Source: Schistosoma mansoni
Taxonomy: Eukaryota; Platyhelminthes; Trematoda; Strigeidida; Schistosomatidae
NCBI RefSeq assembly: GCF_000237925.1
Contig: NC_031500.1
Coordinates: forward strand, 8,114,698 to 8,178,697
DNA: 64,000 nt
Reading direction: 5' to 3'
Shown: one piece after another, positions 21,774 to 36,000 of the stretch
How positions within the stretch are numbered: position 1 is the stretch's first letter
Layout of the letters: every line of letters starts with the position of its first letter
The notes under the pieces: generated by a model
Database searches by the model: none
Told to the model about the DNA's origin: nothing
What the model saw: the letters and a program-made list of their open reading frames with translations, nothing else
Made by a program: the position numbers and the translations under genes

Positions 21774-22321
21774 ATTCAACATATTTAATTATTTATTTAT
21801 TTAAACACATAAATATTGGTACAAAAGAGCACCAGATATATATGCGCCACACAAATCTCATTTGATTTGTGTGAGGGCCGCGAAACTTCCCGGGTGCCCA
21901 AAGTGAAGCAGGTGGTTTTCTTAGGGAACCACACCCGGAGCCTTTGACCTAAAGTTCTAATCCACAAGGCAGTGAGGCAACGTGAGGAGATGCAGTCCCA
22001 TGGTAGCCGGTGACCAACGATTGATTCGTACGCCATTTGTTCCTTCAGGATACTGGAGCCCATGTACACCATTGGTTTGGAATCAGGGTTTTCCAACTCT
22101 CTTAGGTGGACTCTCCGTGTCCACCAACCCGGTTAAGGTGCCGGACATTCGCTTTTCGTCCTCTCAATTTCGTAAACAATAGTAATGACACAAGAAGGCA
22201 GTGATTAGGACTTTCCTGACAGAAGCTATATACACGTGGCCATGTGAGAGCATTTGGAGAGGGAGAGCGGACTCTCCCCACTCTTGGCCGTACCAGGGCA
22301 TTTGGGGGCATTCAACATATT
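21774..22321 (-). mobile_element. Unidentified retroposon with 12-bp target duplication and AAAT tail
   Basis: Direct repeats attcaacatatt (21774-21785 and 22310-22321) flank 524 bp that is visibly richer in GC than its surroundings. On the minus strand it begins gaatgcccccaaatgccc-like sequence and ends in an AAATAAATAAATAATTA tail, the layout of a target-primed retroposon. No frame longer than about 100 codons and no hammerhead or tRNA head were seen. It could be a SINE or the end of a larger LINE. Confidence 0.75.
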
Positions 22322-23860
22322 ATAAATAATATTACATATATATATATATATATATATATAGAATTGCATGAATCTCAGTGCAGTAAATTTATATATATAT
22401 ATGAATATTTTACTGTTAGTTATTACAGTTATTCTTTATTATATCGTGTATATATGCATGCTCTGTTTGATATATGACGTGACGATGCCGCCAATTAGAG
22501 AGCAGCAAATTTATCGATCGGATTATTGATACACAAAAGCTGTATGAGCAGTCTTGAGTACTTATCAGTTCTGCTTTCTGCCTAGCCCAGTCAGTTAAGT
22601 CCAGAACACCAATAACAGCCTCTGCAATATGAATTATTATTCACAAACATACTGAGTTTATGTAACAAACAAACAGACCACATCGTACCATAAAATAGAA
22701 AATAACATTTGTACAAGATTTAGCCAAATAAGGCTGTGAATAGTGGGAACGGTAATTAATAGACTGAGGATAACTCAGGAATGGTAAATCGTACATCAGT
22801 AGTCTATGGGTCAAAATAAAGCTCGTAATAAAAAGAACATCAATATGAATAGTTTAGTTACTTAACAATCATACAATAGGAAATATACATATCACATCGG
22901 TCCATAAATAGTTCTCAAAGCTATCATTCATAATTCTCCACGGGATATAACACACTCTTTATTACTGAAAATGTATATCGAACAGTCTAATGAAGAACAG
23001 TTCTATTTTTTTTAATTTTTTTTTATTTTTTAAGTAAACAACATATACATATTGAAATAAGAACAAAACAAATTGAGGATAAGTTCTCTTTTTGGTAAAG
23101 CTATTTCTAAAGCTGTACAGTAGCAAAATTTTTCAAAATGAACACAGATAATTTAATAATAATAATAATAATTGGTTAGTAATAGTAAAAGATAGGTAAG
23201 ATAAGAAAACAGTTCAAAAGTGTTATTCATATTATGAAATTAGAAAAATAAGATTACTAATGTTCAAGAACAACCCTAAAGATAAAGTCTTATTCCTGAT
23301 CATTTCTATAAGCATTCATCAATTTACTTGGTTCTGAGAAACTAAATATATGGATTTGTTATTGCATATTCTATCTGAAAGAAGTCAAGGTCATTGTAAG
23401 GTTTTATTGAAATAAGATGAAGATTAATCGTTAAGATGTCTTGTAACCGAACACTTCATGAACTCATTTCCTTTGGGTCAAACAAAATCAGCGTATAAAC
23501 TCATCTACTAGATAGGTAGAAACTTGTCAAAGACAGTGAATTTCCGTCTTTCTAACATCTTCGAAACATTTGTTATATGACTAGAAAAAAACCAGAAGCA
23601 TGAATACAATGGAAATTTATTGTACTTATTATTTGACCATGATCCCAAACTCTCGTTTTCTCAAAGTTAGTATCTTCTCTGCTGTCTTGCTCTCTGTTGG
23701 CCTTTCATTGTCAAATAACTTATTCCTGTTTCTAATCTCACAACAACTCCGATAATTGATGTGATCACTTTGCTCAAACCTTCTCTATAGCTATTCATCT
23801 TATCTATTTCTCGATGAATATTTAAGCTCTCAACAACTACGTTTATATAGGCAGAATCCA
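22322..23860. other. AT-rich stretch with TA repeats, no recognised gene
   Basis: (TA)n runs at about 22336-22360 and 22390-22400. Nothing else could be supported on either strand. Confidence 0.4.
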
Positions 23861-23861
23861 G

Positions 23862-24005
23862 TACTAGCTACCATACATCTCTGCTTATAATGCTTGTGAC
23901 TTAAAGTAATATCGTATCAATCCGCACGGGATGCATATATACCAATAAAAAAGACTGATTAATTTCAGTCCTAAATGTCAATGGGCAGATCCAAACAACC
24001 AATAC
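23862..24005 (+). repeat. Family I SINE, 3' remnant
   Basis: Diverged copy of the 3' part (gctaccatacatctctgc) continuing into the inter-unit segment (gcacgggatgcatatatacc) and caatgggcagatccaaac. The ribozyme is absent. Confidence 0.6.
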
Positions 24006-24078
24006 AATAATGGACAAAACTATGTTTTTGGTTTCTTGATAAGAATAGGATCTTATGATTTTGTTTACTTTGCCGTGA

Positions 24079-24114
24079 TCAGGGATATATTGTCATTATT
24101 ATTACTATTACTGC

Positions 24115-24147
<33 letters not shown>

Positions 24148-24150
24148 TAA
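24079..24150 (+). repeat. TTA trinucleotide microsatellite
   Basis: About 70 bp composed mainly of TTA/CTA triplets, coding only for a run of leucines in one frame. Confidence 0.9.
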
Positions 24151-25621
24151 TGAACGTATTCTGTGAAATAAGTATAGTTCTACGACTGTATAGAGTAAAA
24201 ATTGAGTTGACCAGAATGAGAACTCATCGCTGAACCAATTTGTCTTGTTTTCATGTGGAAGAATTATTTAAATTTCTGACGGTTGATTTTTCATTAAAAA
24301 ATAATATCGCCTGAAGAAACATTGAAAACCAAGGAACATTAGATAGATGTTTCACCATGTTATTCAATTCTATAGTAATGAGAACCTGTCCACCCGGATT
24401 TCGAACCAAAGACTTTTACTTTTGAAGATTAGAAAATTACTTTTAAGACACTGAGTCACTGATACACATGAAGGTCTTAAGCGTAATCAAAATATTTAGA
24501 GCATACATGAAGTAATCTAGAAATGGAATTAAAAAGAATCACAGAAGTAGTGAAGTCCTAATATCCTGAACTCTTTACTTCAATAACCAATGAATTTAGA
24601 GGGCTCCTGTTCATGTGTATTAGGAGTATACAACTTCATTTCAAAATGAAGAAGTCATCACAGGTAGCTGAGTGACCTCAATCCTGACTAATTTGATTAC
24701 GGTGAAGTTATGAAAGACGAAAAGGAAGCATGCAATTAGGTAAACTACATTCATTTATAAATAATTTTCCCTACGCTATTTGTTTATTATGTACTTAAAT
24801 GAACTAGTGCGAAGATTATTTTAAACATGTTATAAAGCAACATTTAGTAACCAGTATGATTGGCCTACAAATGTTCATTTCAAATAATAGAATATATCTC
24901 AATCATAAGGTTGGAATCCATTCAGGAACAGCTTATGCTTCACATTCTTCGCACCAATTCTAACTTAAATAATAAATACACATGTGTTAAACATGAACTC
25001 AAATCTTCATAGAAGAGAAGACTTAAACTTAATCTCATCTTCTTCATCGAAATACGTAATAAACTATATTTTACATTCAATTAAGAAACTCCTACTCACA
25101 TCACATGTAACTCTTTGTCATTAGTGAAACAATCATATTCTAAATCTTCTCTCCATATCAATTACTTGACCAGTAAATTTTCCAAACTCTGGAATACTTA
25201 ACCACAATGTGTCCGTGAAATAAGATCACTCCCAACATGAACGGTTTATCATAAACTAACCTGACACATGTACTCTGGCAGACCAGACTGACTGAATGAC
25301 TGATTGAATGACTGACTGACCTATTGTAGTAATTATTGCTTTAATTGTTATGTGATCTCTGATTCAATTTCATTTCCTCTCGTGTTGTCGATGATCATAA
25401 TCGATTGGTTATGGCTCAGCAATCGACCTTCAATACACCGTTCATATATCGACGGTATGTCCACTTAAAATGAGTTAAAAGTTCCTACCTGAACACTTTC
25501 ATTGTTGTAAAACGTGTGGAAATAGTACTACCTCACCTATTTTTGAACTAGAACATATCAAACAATCTAATACCATATAACGGTCCTCTACCTTTAATAT
25601 TATTATCTACATCAAGCTAAG

Positions 25622-28600
25622 TATGCCCCCGATAACTTACTTACTTACGCCTGTTACTCCCAATTGAGCATAGGCCGCCGACCAGCTTTCTCCAACCCAC
25701 TCTGTCCTGGGCCTTCTTTTCTAGTTCTATCCAGTTCTTGTTCATTCTTCTCATATCTGTCTCTATTTCTCGGCGTAATGTGTTCTTTGGTCTTCCTCTT
25801 CTCCTTTGACCTTCAGGATTCCATGTGAGGGCTTGTCTTGTGACACAATTGCGTGACTTCCTCAAAGTGTGCCCAATCCACTTCCAGCGCTTCTTCCTGA
25901 TTTCTTTCTCCGCTGGAATCTGGTTTGTTGTCTCCCACAGTAACTTGTTGCTGATAGTGTCTGGCCGTCGGATCCGAAGTATTTTGCGTAGACAGCTGTT
26001 AATAAACACTTGTATCTTCTGGATGATGGCTTTCGTACTCCTCCACGTCTCCGCCCCATACAGTAGAACTGTCTTGACATTTGTGTTGAAAATTCTAACC
26101 TTGGTGTTGGTTGACAATTGTTTTGAGCTCCAGATATTCTTCAGTCGTAAGTATGCTGCTCTTGCTTTGCCGATCCGCGCCCTCACATCTGCATCTGATC
26201 CACCGTGTTCATCAATGATGCTGCCCAGATATGTAAAGGTTTCCACATCCTCCAAAGCATCTCCGTCAAGTGTAATTTGATTGGTGCATATTGTATTGTA
26301 TCGGAGAGTCTTGGTTTTCCCTTTGTTTATATTGAGACCTACTGCTGCTGAGGCTGCTGCTACACTGGTCGTTTTCTCCTGCATTTGTTGTTGCGTTTGT
26401 GATAGAAGAGCCAGATCATCCGCGAAGTCTAAGTCGTCAAGCTGCATCCTGCCTGTCCACTGTATCCCGTGCTTTCCTCCAGATGTTGACGTCTCCAGTC
26501 GATCACCAGGAGAAAGAGAAAAGGTGAGAGTAAGCAACATTGCCTAACACCGGTCTTTACTTTGAACGGGTCAGTGAGTTGTCCTCCATGCACGATTTTT
26601 CAGTTTAATCCATCATAAGAATTCCGTATGATATTGACTATCTTCTCAGGCACGCCGTAGTGTCGAAGAAGCCTCCATAGTGCCGTCCTGTCCACGCTAT
26701 CAAATGCCTTCTCCTAGTCAATGAAGTTGATGTAGAGTGATGAATTCCATTCCATTGATTGTTCCACAATGATACGTAGAGTTGCGATTTGATCTATGCA
26801 CGATCTATCCTTACGAAACACAGCTTGTTGATCTCGAAGTTGGGCGTCCACGGAATCCTTCATCCTGTTTAACAATACTCTGTTGAAGACTTTTCCTGGT
26901 ATTGAGAGAAGAGTGATGCCCCTGTAGTTGTTGCACTTGCTGAGATCACCTTTCTTTGGTATCTTGATCAGAAGTCCTTTTTTCCAGTCTATTGGTACTT
27001 GTTCTTCATCCCAAATCTTACTGAAGAGGATGTGGAGTATCTTGGCAGTTGCTGCTACATTTGCCTTCAGTGCCTCTGCCGGGATGTTGTCTGGTCCTGC
27101 TGCCTTGCCACTCTTGATTTGTCTGATGGCCATGCTGACGTCTTCAATTGTTGGTGGGCCAACATCGATTGGGAGGTCTGTTGGTGCTACTTCGATGTTA
27201 GGTGGGTTCAGTGGAGCTGGTCGACTCAAGAGTTCTTTGAAGTGTTCTACCCACCTGTTTCATTGTTCTTCAATGTCGGTGATTACTTTGCCTTCCTTGC
27301 TTTTCACTGGTCTTTCTGGCTTACGGTAAGTTCCAGCAAGTTTCTTTGTTGTATCATACAGTTGTCTCATGTTTCCCTCTCTTGCAGCCTTTTCCGCTGT
27401 CATCGCTAAATCTTCCACATATTTACGTTTGTCGGTTCTGATGCTCCTCTTCACTTGCTTGTTTGCTTCTGTGTATTCTGCTTGTGCCTTGGCTTTTTCC
27501 GCTCTTGTTCGGCTGATATTGATTGCTGCCTTCTTGTTCCTTCTTTCTTCAATTTTATCCAGTGTACCAACAGTGATCCATTCCTTGTGATGTTGCTTCT
27601 TTTTGCCCAAGAACCTCCTGACATGTTGAAACGATTGCCTCCTTGATACCTTTCCAGTTGCTCTCCATTGTAGTTCCCTCTCCATTGAGTAGGTCATGAA
27701 AGGCCTCGAACCTGTTGCTGAGGGCTATGTGGAATTTGTTGAGTTTGTTAGCATCTCGAAGAAAGGCCGTGTTAAACTTTTGTGATGTTGTCCGCGCCGT
27801 TGTCCAGTGCTTCTTGAGTTTTAGTTTCATCTTGGCGACCAGCAAATGATGATCGGATGCTATATCAGCTCCTCTTCTGGTTATCACATCCTCCATCGTC
27901 CTCCTGAACTTTTTGTTGATGCAGATATGGTCGATTTGATTCTGTGTAGTGTGATCCGGTGAAATCCAAGTGGCTTTGTGTGGGAATATGGTGCCACCTA
28001 TGAACAGTTTATTGAAGGCACATAGGTTTGAAAATCTCTCACCATTTTCGTTCCTTTCTCCCAGTCCATGTCGTCCCATGACGTCTTCGTATCCAGTGTT
28101 GTCCATACCAACCTTGGCATTGAAATCTCCCATCAGAATGGTCAGGTCCTTGGTTGGGCACTTCTCGAAGATCGACTGCAGCCTATCGTAGAATTAGTCT
28201 TTAGCGTCTTCATCGTAGTCGTTGGTAGGCGCATAGCATTGGATGACGTTCATTGTAATGCCCTCTCTTTGTTTTGAAGGAGGCTTTGATGATCCTTGGT
28301 CCATGAGATTCCCATCCAATAAGTGCATTTTGTGCTTTCTGGACAGCATCAATGCAACTCCTTGTGTATGTGGGGCATTTTCTTCTTCATGACCGGAGTA
28401 TAACAAAAGTTCTCCTGAAGATAGTCGTTGTTGTCCAACCTGCGTCCAATGTGTCTCACTGATTCCAAGCACCTCCAGGTTGTATTTCCTCATTTCTGCA
28501 GCAATTTGGAAGACTCTTCCGGTCTCCCACATTGTTCGGACATTCCATGTACCTATAAAAATTGTCGCTCTGGCTGTAAGAAGGTGCATCTGCCTCATGA

Positions 28601-28828
28601 CTTCCGAAGGAACTCGGCTTTCATCATGAGACGTCATAATTATTCCTTCTACTCCCAGGGCAGAGTTTAAATGATTTGAATGATTTTTTCTGGTTAGCGT
28701 TTTTTTTAGCGAGTTGATTTTCTACGGAATGGGGTCGCTAACCCCATGCCCAACCCTCCTCCTTTACCCGGGCTTGGGACCGGCAGTAACCCCCAGAGGA
28801 GCTACAGGCGGAGTTATGCCCCCGATAA
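25622..28828 (-). mobile_element. Full-length RTE (SR2-like) insertion with 14-bp target duplication
   Basis: Direct repeats tatgcccccgataa (25622-25635 and 28815-28828) flank a 3,179-bp element. On the minus strand it has a GC-richer 5' UTR, ATG at 28637, AP-endonuclease motifs (TWNVRTMWETG, ISETHW, MGDFNAKVG, SDHHLLVAK), reverse transcriptase motifs ([41 protein letters not shown]) and a C-terminal domain ending in the TAAG tail. It is inactive: stops at about 28194, 27260 and 26714 and frameshifts near 27600 and 26600. The corresponding site in copy B (about 54297-54316) is empty. Confidence 0.93.
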
Positions 28829-29116
28829 ACTGGTATGAATTCTGTGACTGGTATTTTCAGGATATATAACAATAATAATAATGATAACAATAACAATAAT
28901 TGGCGTCAAATACAATTGAAATCATAACAATTCAAAGAGGAAACAATTGTGATATTATTTTGGAATCAGTGATAGAAAGCAACACAGTTTACACTTGTGC
29001 ACATGTGGAAATAATATCCAATGACGTTAAGAAACTAATTGAAATACACAAAAATATATTGTATTATGAAGTAGTGACTTAAACTATTAAATCAAGCAAT
29101 GTCTTTCTGCATGTTC

Positions 29117-32100
29117 TTACAATGAATAATTCTCTCGAACTGGAGGTTGCTGTATAGCACTTGCTATCATTTGTAAAATACTACCAGCATAGATAAGTAA
29201 ACAAGCTGACCAAGCCATAGGTATCATACCACCAGGTGAATATACTGTATTGTCACGAACAGTCTAAGTAAGCAGAAAATTATAAATCAATCAAATTTTA
29301 TGACATAAGCATATATAATATCAAGAAAATACTCACCCATTTAAGCTCTCAGCATCATGACTGATAAGTATATTCTGTCATCTTTTAAACCACCTACTTA
29401 CTAGTTATATGGGAATATTCTTATTTACAGATACATATCAAATGAAAGACCACAGAACAATGAAAAATCTACACTCTTGATGTCAAATACTCTGACTGTT
29501 TACACATTCAACTTTTAAAGAATTTGAAAACAGAATGTCCAAGTCTTCCAATGATGATTGGATTAATTGTTTCACCTAAAGTGAGTAGTTTGTGAATTTT
29601 ATGTGATTTCGAAAATCGCTTACCACAAACGCTTAGTAAAACGTCATTCGAAGTTTATTTATTGTAGTTACCGATTCTAATGACATACTTTTATAGGTTT
29701 ATCAGAATTTTAAATGTCATTATTCGGTCGATCATAGACAGGAAGAATGAAAACTAATTTTGATATCTATCATTTACTCAAGATTCACCTAGCTAGAAGA
29801 ATATCTTCGACATCTTGTGATGAGAACATGTGGGAATTGTTTACATTATATTTTCTTCCTAAAAGATGACATGCACGTTGAGAATTAACGTGTACACGCG
29901 AATCTTCGATACAAAATTACCAGTCAATATATTCTATACATTCACAAAGTCAGATGGCTCAGAATCACATCGAATTTCGATTGCTGCAATGCATTTGTGA
30001 ATCCATTGAGTAGAAAATAATGTAATTATGTAATGTAAGGTAATGTAATGTAGCGGTTAGTAGCTATCAAGTAGAGGGTGTGACTAGTCATCAATAAAAC
30101 ACTCGTTAGTTTCCACTTACCGAACCCACTCTATTGAAAGCCATCATTCGCCAGATTAATAATGTGCTACTGGAATTTCCGCAATTTGTATGTCATCCAA
30201 TTTTACTCTGAATAAGTACACTAGCATCAATTTCAATTGTTGACTGTATATCTATGCATCCGTAACATGATGTGTTGTATAGGCTTGAACGGAATGTAAA
30301 TTCCTAACTGAATTACTAATCACACGTTGATTTGAATGTTTCAAACCAATGATCTTGTTTCGTATTCTCCGAAAACGTTGTACGCACTGAGCAACCAAAA
30401 GTTGTTAATATGATCTCTGTGTGTTAGTTTACGAAAATGTCATGAGTGGTCTGATTAAAAGGTGACGTTCTCTAGGTAGTTCCTCTTGTGGTACAATTGG
30501 TTGTTACGTAACATGATCAGTTTGATGCATGCATAACTTACAAATATGGTTCACATGAGAATTGGAGTATTGCAGAAATTTTCACAGTATAGTGGATGTT
30601 AAAGTGAAAGTTGCGATTCACTTAAGAAATGATGATGGGTCATCATGAAATATCGGTAGCCTAAAGACTATTGTGTAAATAACCAGAATACTATTGAACA
30701 CTCGTATTATGAAGTTGGTAGGTAGAATGGTATTCAATGATCAGATTGAAATATTGAACTGAAGAGCTAAAAATCACTCCTTACATCCACTCATTTGATC
30801 AACGTTCACATTTGTTCTTAACTTCAATATTCGAAATCTCACAACATGATTCCAGTACTTCGAAATCAATACTTAGAATCGTCTCAAAATAAAATGTGGA
30901 TGAACTCTGTTTCACAATGGCAATCAAATGTTGACATTTATCTGGACGCATTGAATGAGCATCCGAATATTTAAAACAGAATACTGAATGTCTTATACGA
31001 GAGTTAAATGCTAAGTAAGATCACTGACGTTTTCCTCAACCACAAACTGAACAATATCATAAAATCTATCTGATGAAAGAACTATCGTAGTAATGTTACA
31101 TTCATACTGTTGAAATGAATGTTACTTATCCGGAAAGATAGTGTAGATCTGAGAGTGTAATAAACATCGTCAGTGATCACTCATAACAGATTTTAGTCGA
31201 TGCTTGCAAACTTATGCTCACAACTCAAATGAGTAATTCAATATGGAATTTCAGTACTATGTTGAAAACATTTGACATTATTTTGCGACCTACTGACAAT
31301 AATAAACAGATACAAAGCTATACACTTATCGTTTGAATCTTACCGTTGTCCATGCAGATCTGGCTGATTTTAGCTCAGTATCTAGTCGATAACTTTCTTG
31401 TGTCATATTTTCGTAATATATCAGAAGACTGATGAAATAAATTAAACCTGTTTGGTTCAAGAAAATGGAATTCAATGAACAAAATTGTTGAAACCTGAGT
31501 TGTAAATAAACACACATATTCATCTGAAATTCATAATGATTAGTTAGAAATGAAAATTGTTGAGAAAACGGTTTAGAGATAAGACGATATTTGTTTGTGT
31601 TTGTAAATCGTATGATCAAAGGTTGATATGCATTTTCAGTAGTTCTGATATGTGTTTTGACACATCAATTATCACGTGACTAAATCGCCAATTACTATTC
31701 CAACTTATGTGACTTTGGCGCTATGCCAGACTAATGACGCGTTAACCAGTACGAGCTACTTGGAGTCAAATCTCAGTCTATATTGGTTGTTGTTGTGCCC
31801 TAACTTCACCAGGAGCCCCTCCGTGGTCTACTGCCGGTCCTAAGCCAGGATGAAGGAGGAGAGTTTGGCGTAAACCAGAACGACCTATGAAGAGCAACGA
31901 ATGCAAGGTAATCACCAACATTGAAGAACAATGAAACAGGTGGGTAGAACACTTCAAAGAACTCTTGAGTCGACCAGCTCCACTGAACCCACCTAACATC
32001 GAAGTAGCACCAACAGACCTCCCAATCGATGTTGGCCCACCAACAATTGAAGACGTCAGCATGGCCATCAGACAAATCAAGAGTGGCAAGGCAGCAGGAC

Positions 32101-33058
32101 CAGACAACATCCCGGCAGAGGCACTGAAGGCAAATGTAGCAGCAACTGCCAAGATACTCCACATCCTCTTCAGTAAGATTTGGGATGAAGAACAAGTACC
32201 AATAGACTGGAAAAAAGGACTTCTGATCAAGATACCAAAGAAAGGTGATCTCAGCAAGTGCAACAACTACAGGGGCATCACTCTTCTCTCAATACCAGGA
32301 AAAGTCTTCAACAGAGTATTGTTAAACAGGATGAAGGATTCCGTGGACGCCCAACTTCGAGATCAACAAGCTGTGTTTCGTAAGGATAGATCGTGCATAG
32401 ATCAAATCGCAACTCTACGTATCATTGTGGAACAATCAATGGAATGGAATTCATCACTCTACATCAACTTCATTGACTAGGAGAAGGCATTTGATAGCGT
32501 GGACAGGACGGCACTATGGAGGCTTCTTCGACATTACGGCGTGCCTGAGAAGATAAGCAATATCATACGGCATTCCTATGATAGAATAAATCAGAACTAG
32601 AAAGGAAGGCCCAGGACAGAGTGGGTTAGAGAATGCTGGTCGGCGACCTTTGCTCCATTGTGAGTAACAGGCGTGTGTGAGTAAGTAAGTTGTTGTGCCC
32701 CACACATTTGAGTTCAGAGCACCATCTTCCAAACTCATGACAGGTGATATCTTATCAGATACAAACTATCTACTTCATTCATATTTTCCTCTTCACCTAA
32801 TCAGTAACTTGTATACTTAAACACGTTTCGAATTAAAATGTTGTACAGATTCAAATCTCCTTCTTATAAAACCGTTTTATTCAGTTCCAGGTAGTTTATC
32901 TACTCAGGTTTCGTATATATGTATGCAGTTATCGGTTTTGTCCCATATTGTTTTGTAAAGGAAACTTGTTGAAATACTTTGTGATGAGAATTCTATATTG
33001 TCCCAAAAAAATTATTATTGAATAAAGCCAGAGGGAATACTACTACTACTACTACTAC

Positions 33059-33092
<34 letters not shown>

Positions 33093-36000
33093 TATTATTA
33101 TTATTATTATTACTATTATTTTACTGTGAAGAAGTACCTCACACTGAGCCACAAAATCTCATTTTCATACTCATTCAGATACTACAAATGTATTATTTTT
33201 ATTAATAGCAGTCTTTTCAATGGCCAATTCATTCGAATTTTACCAAGTGGAAATTCCATGATGATACCGACAAACTCTCAATATACATGGGTTGCAGTAA
33301 ACCTAATGTAACATGAATTCCATTATTTTTCAATGTCTAAACCAAACTAATCTGTTATGCCACAATTATTTCATATCTCTTGAAGTTGGAGAATGATGAT
33401 GATGATTCCATTCTGTGAGTTTGATGTTGTTATCAGTTTACTAGTTGTATCACAGATTTTCAACCTATGCATACTTCAATCGTGTCACTTCACACAGAAA
33501 CTTCTACGTATGATTCATACTACTTGAATTTAAAAAGTAATGAATCAGTTTTTGGAAATTTGTGCAACTACTTGTAATTAATTCCGATGATCATTTCGGA
33601 TAAACATAAGTAGCACAAACAGAAATGTTGATCGTGAGGCAAATATGTTTACTACATAGTAAATAAAGTTCTTTTGAAAGCTATCAGTCATCATACATGT
33701 GTACGTAGCATGTTTTACATATCTGTAGAAAAATGTTCACAAAGATTTAAAGTGTGACGAATATAATTATACATATACGACAACAGAACTCATCTATCTA
33801 GAACAGGTTAAAACACTCGGTTTTTAGTCACAGTCACTGTCCAAATGCTAGTAGTACTACTATCCGTGAAACCCGAACTGAATTGATGCCGATTATGTTC
33901 AAACTGGGACCTATTGTTTGAAAACTCGATAGTTTTACGATCGAACCACTTTTCCACTTATGTTATATGACGACGTAAAATACATGAAATTAATTTACCT
34001 GTAAACCATAATGCTGCGCCTCCACCCAAAGCTGTATATTGAGCTGTTCGTGGTTTGAATTTCTCTGGTTTCTTCCAAGTTACGATTATAAAGACGCATG
34101 TTATAACGATAATGATGAAAACCAATATGATTGTAATGATTTGCAGCGCGTTTATAGCTGTTCTCATTGCTAATAAAAGAATAAATTTGATAACATTCTC
34201 AGAGTTAAATTTTATCGGTTATCATTTATTAATAATAGACAAAGCACCATGTCAAGTACAAATGTTGTGAATGCAACAGTACCGTTCATTTCGTCAGGTT
34301 AATCATCTTGTGAATAATGAAAAAAGAAAACTTATTGACATAATTGTAATTAATACACTAAATTTCATTTATTTAAGCAACATAAATACTTAATTTCGTG
34401 TTCTCCGTTGTGTTTTACAGTATCTGATTCTGATTCTGATACTAAATTCGAAACTTACTTTGAAAATCCTATGTTGTTATTTACATACTTTCTTACAACT
34501 ATTAACCCTCGTGGAACATAGGCCACCGACAAGAATCACCAACTTAGTCTGTTCTGGTCCCACATTTCAAGGTGTATCGAAGTGATGTTCCTTTTTTGTA
34601 TGTCTGCCTCCAATTTCCGAACCAATGTGTTCTTTGGTCTGCAACTATTCTTTTATCTTTGGGAATCCAAGTTAGGGCTTACCTCGTAATGCAGTTTGAT
34701 GACTCCGGGATTGTGTGTCTGGCTAATAGATCTAAAGTTTCTTGGGTAGACAATTGTTTTTAAGTATGTTTACTTTATTGGTAATCGTTGCAGTAGTTCT
34801 CCAAGTTTCAGATTGAATCCTAATGTTCATATTGAAGATTATGACTCTGATGTTGGCTTACAGTTGTTTTAGTTCCCTATGTTCGTCAACTGTAGGAATG
34901 TTGTCTTTATTTTGTCAATCCGTGCATTCATATTTGCATAAGATCCTTCTTGCTAATAGATGTTGCCCTCCAAGGACGTGAACGTTTCTACCCCTTCCAG
35001 AGCTTCCCAACAAAGTGTGACTGTGTTGCTGCTGTGTTGCACTTCAGGACCTTGCTTTTCCACTTGTGTATATTGAGGTCTACTACTGTAGAGGCTGATG
35101 CTACACAAGCTGACTTCACCTGCATTTTCTGGTGTGTATAAGATAGACGAAATGGGTCATCTGTGAAGTCCAAGTGGTCAAACCGCATTCGAGCTGTCCA
35201 TTGTATTCTGTTCTCCCTCTCAGATGTGCAGGTCTTCAAAATCTAGTCAACCACCGAAAGAAAGATAATGGAGGAGGATAAACAGCTTTGTCTGACTCCG
35301 GTCCGCACTTGCAATGCATCTGTCAGATCTCCTCCATACACGACTCTACAGAGTGGTCCGTCTTATGAATTCCATATGATGTTGAAAATCTTCTCAGTTG
35401 CACTAAAGTGTCGAAGAGGGTTCTACAAGATTATCCTATCCACGTTGTCAAATGATTTCTCGTAGTCATTTACGTTGATTTATGGAGATGAGTTCCATTC
35501 AGTTGGCTGTTCGACAAGGATTCGTGGTGTTACGATTTGCTCGGTGGATAATGGATGTAAATGAAGTCCAGACTGTTGGTTTCGGTGCTGAACGTCTACC
35601 GAATCTTTCGTCCTGTTCAGCAACACTCTGTTGGAAACTGTTTGTTATGTGTGATGCCTATGTAATTCTCAAATTTGCTCATATCTCCTTTCTTTGGTAT
35701 CATAATGAGCCATCGTTCTTTCTAGTCTGTCGAAGGAACCTTTTTCTTCCTCCCAAACTTCATTGAATAGAATGTGTAGCATGTTAGCGGTTACTCCGAT
35801 TTCTGAAATCAGAGTTTCAGTTGGTATACTGTCAGGTCCTTCTGCTTTCCCACTCTTTCTATGTTTGATGACCATGCTGATTTCTTTGATCGTTGGTGGG
35901 GGGATATCATTGGGAAGGTGTGTGTGCGCTCTAGTTCACTGAATTCACCTTCCGATGATTCATATATACATCATTTTGGGGTTGTATAGGGAATAAGCAC

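Noticed and set aside
26928-27409. 133- and 136-codon plus-strand frames (also 31778-32266 minus)
   Set aside because: Antisense shadows of the RTE reverse transcriptase.
33018-33311. Frame with long Thr/Asn/Tyr runs
   Set aside because: Translation of a triplet microsatellite in an intron; the repeat number differs between paralogous copies.
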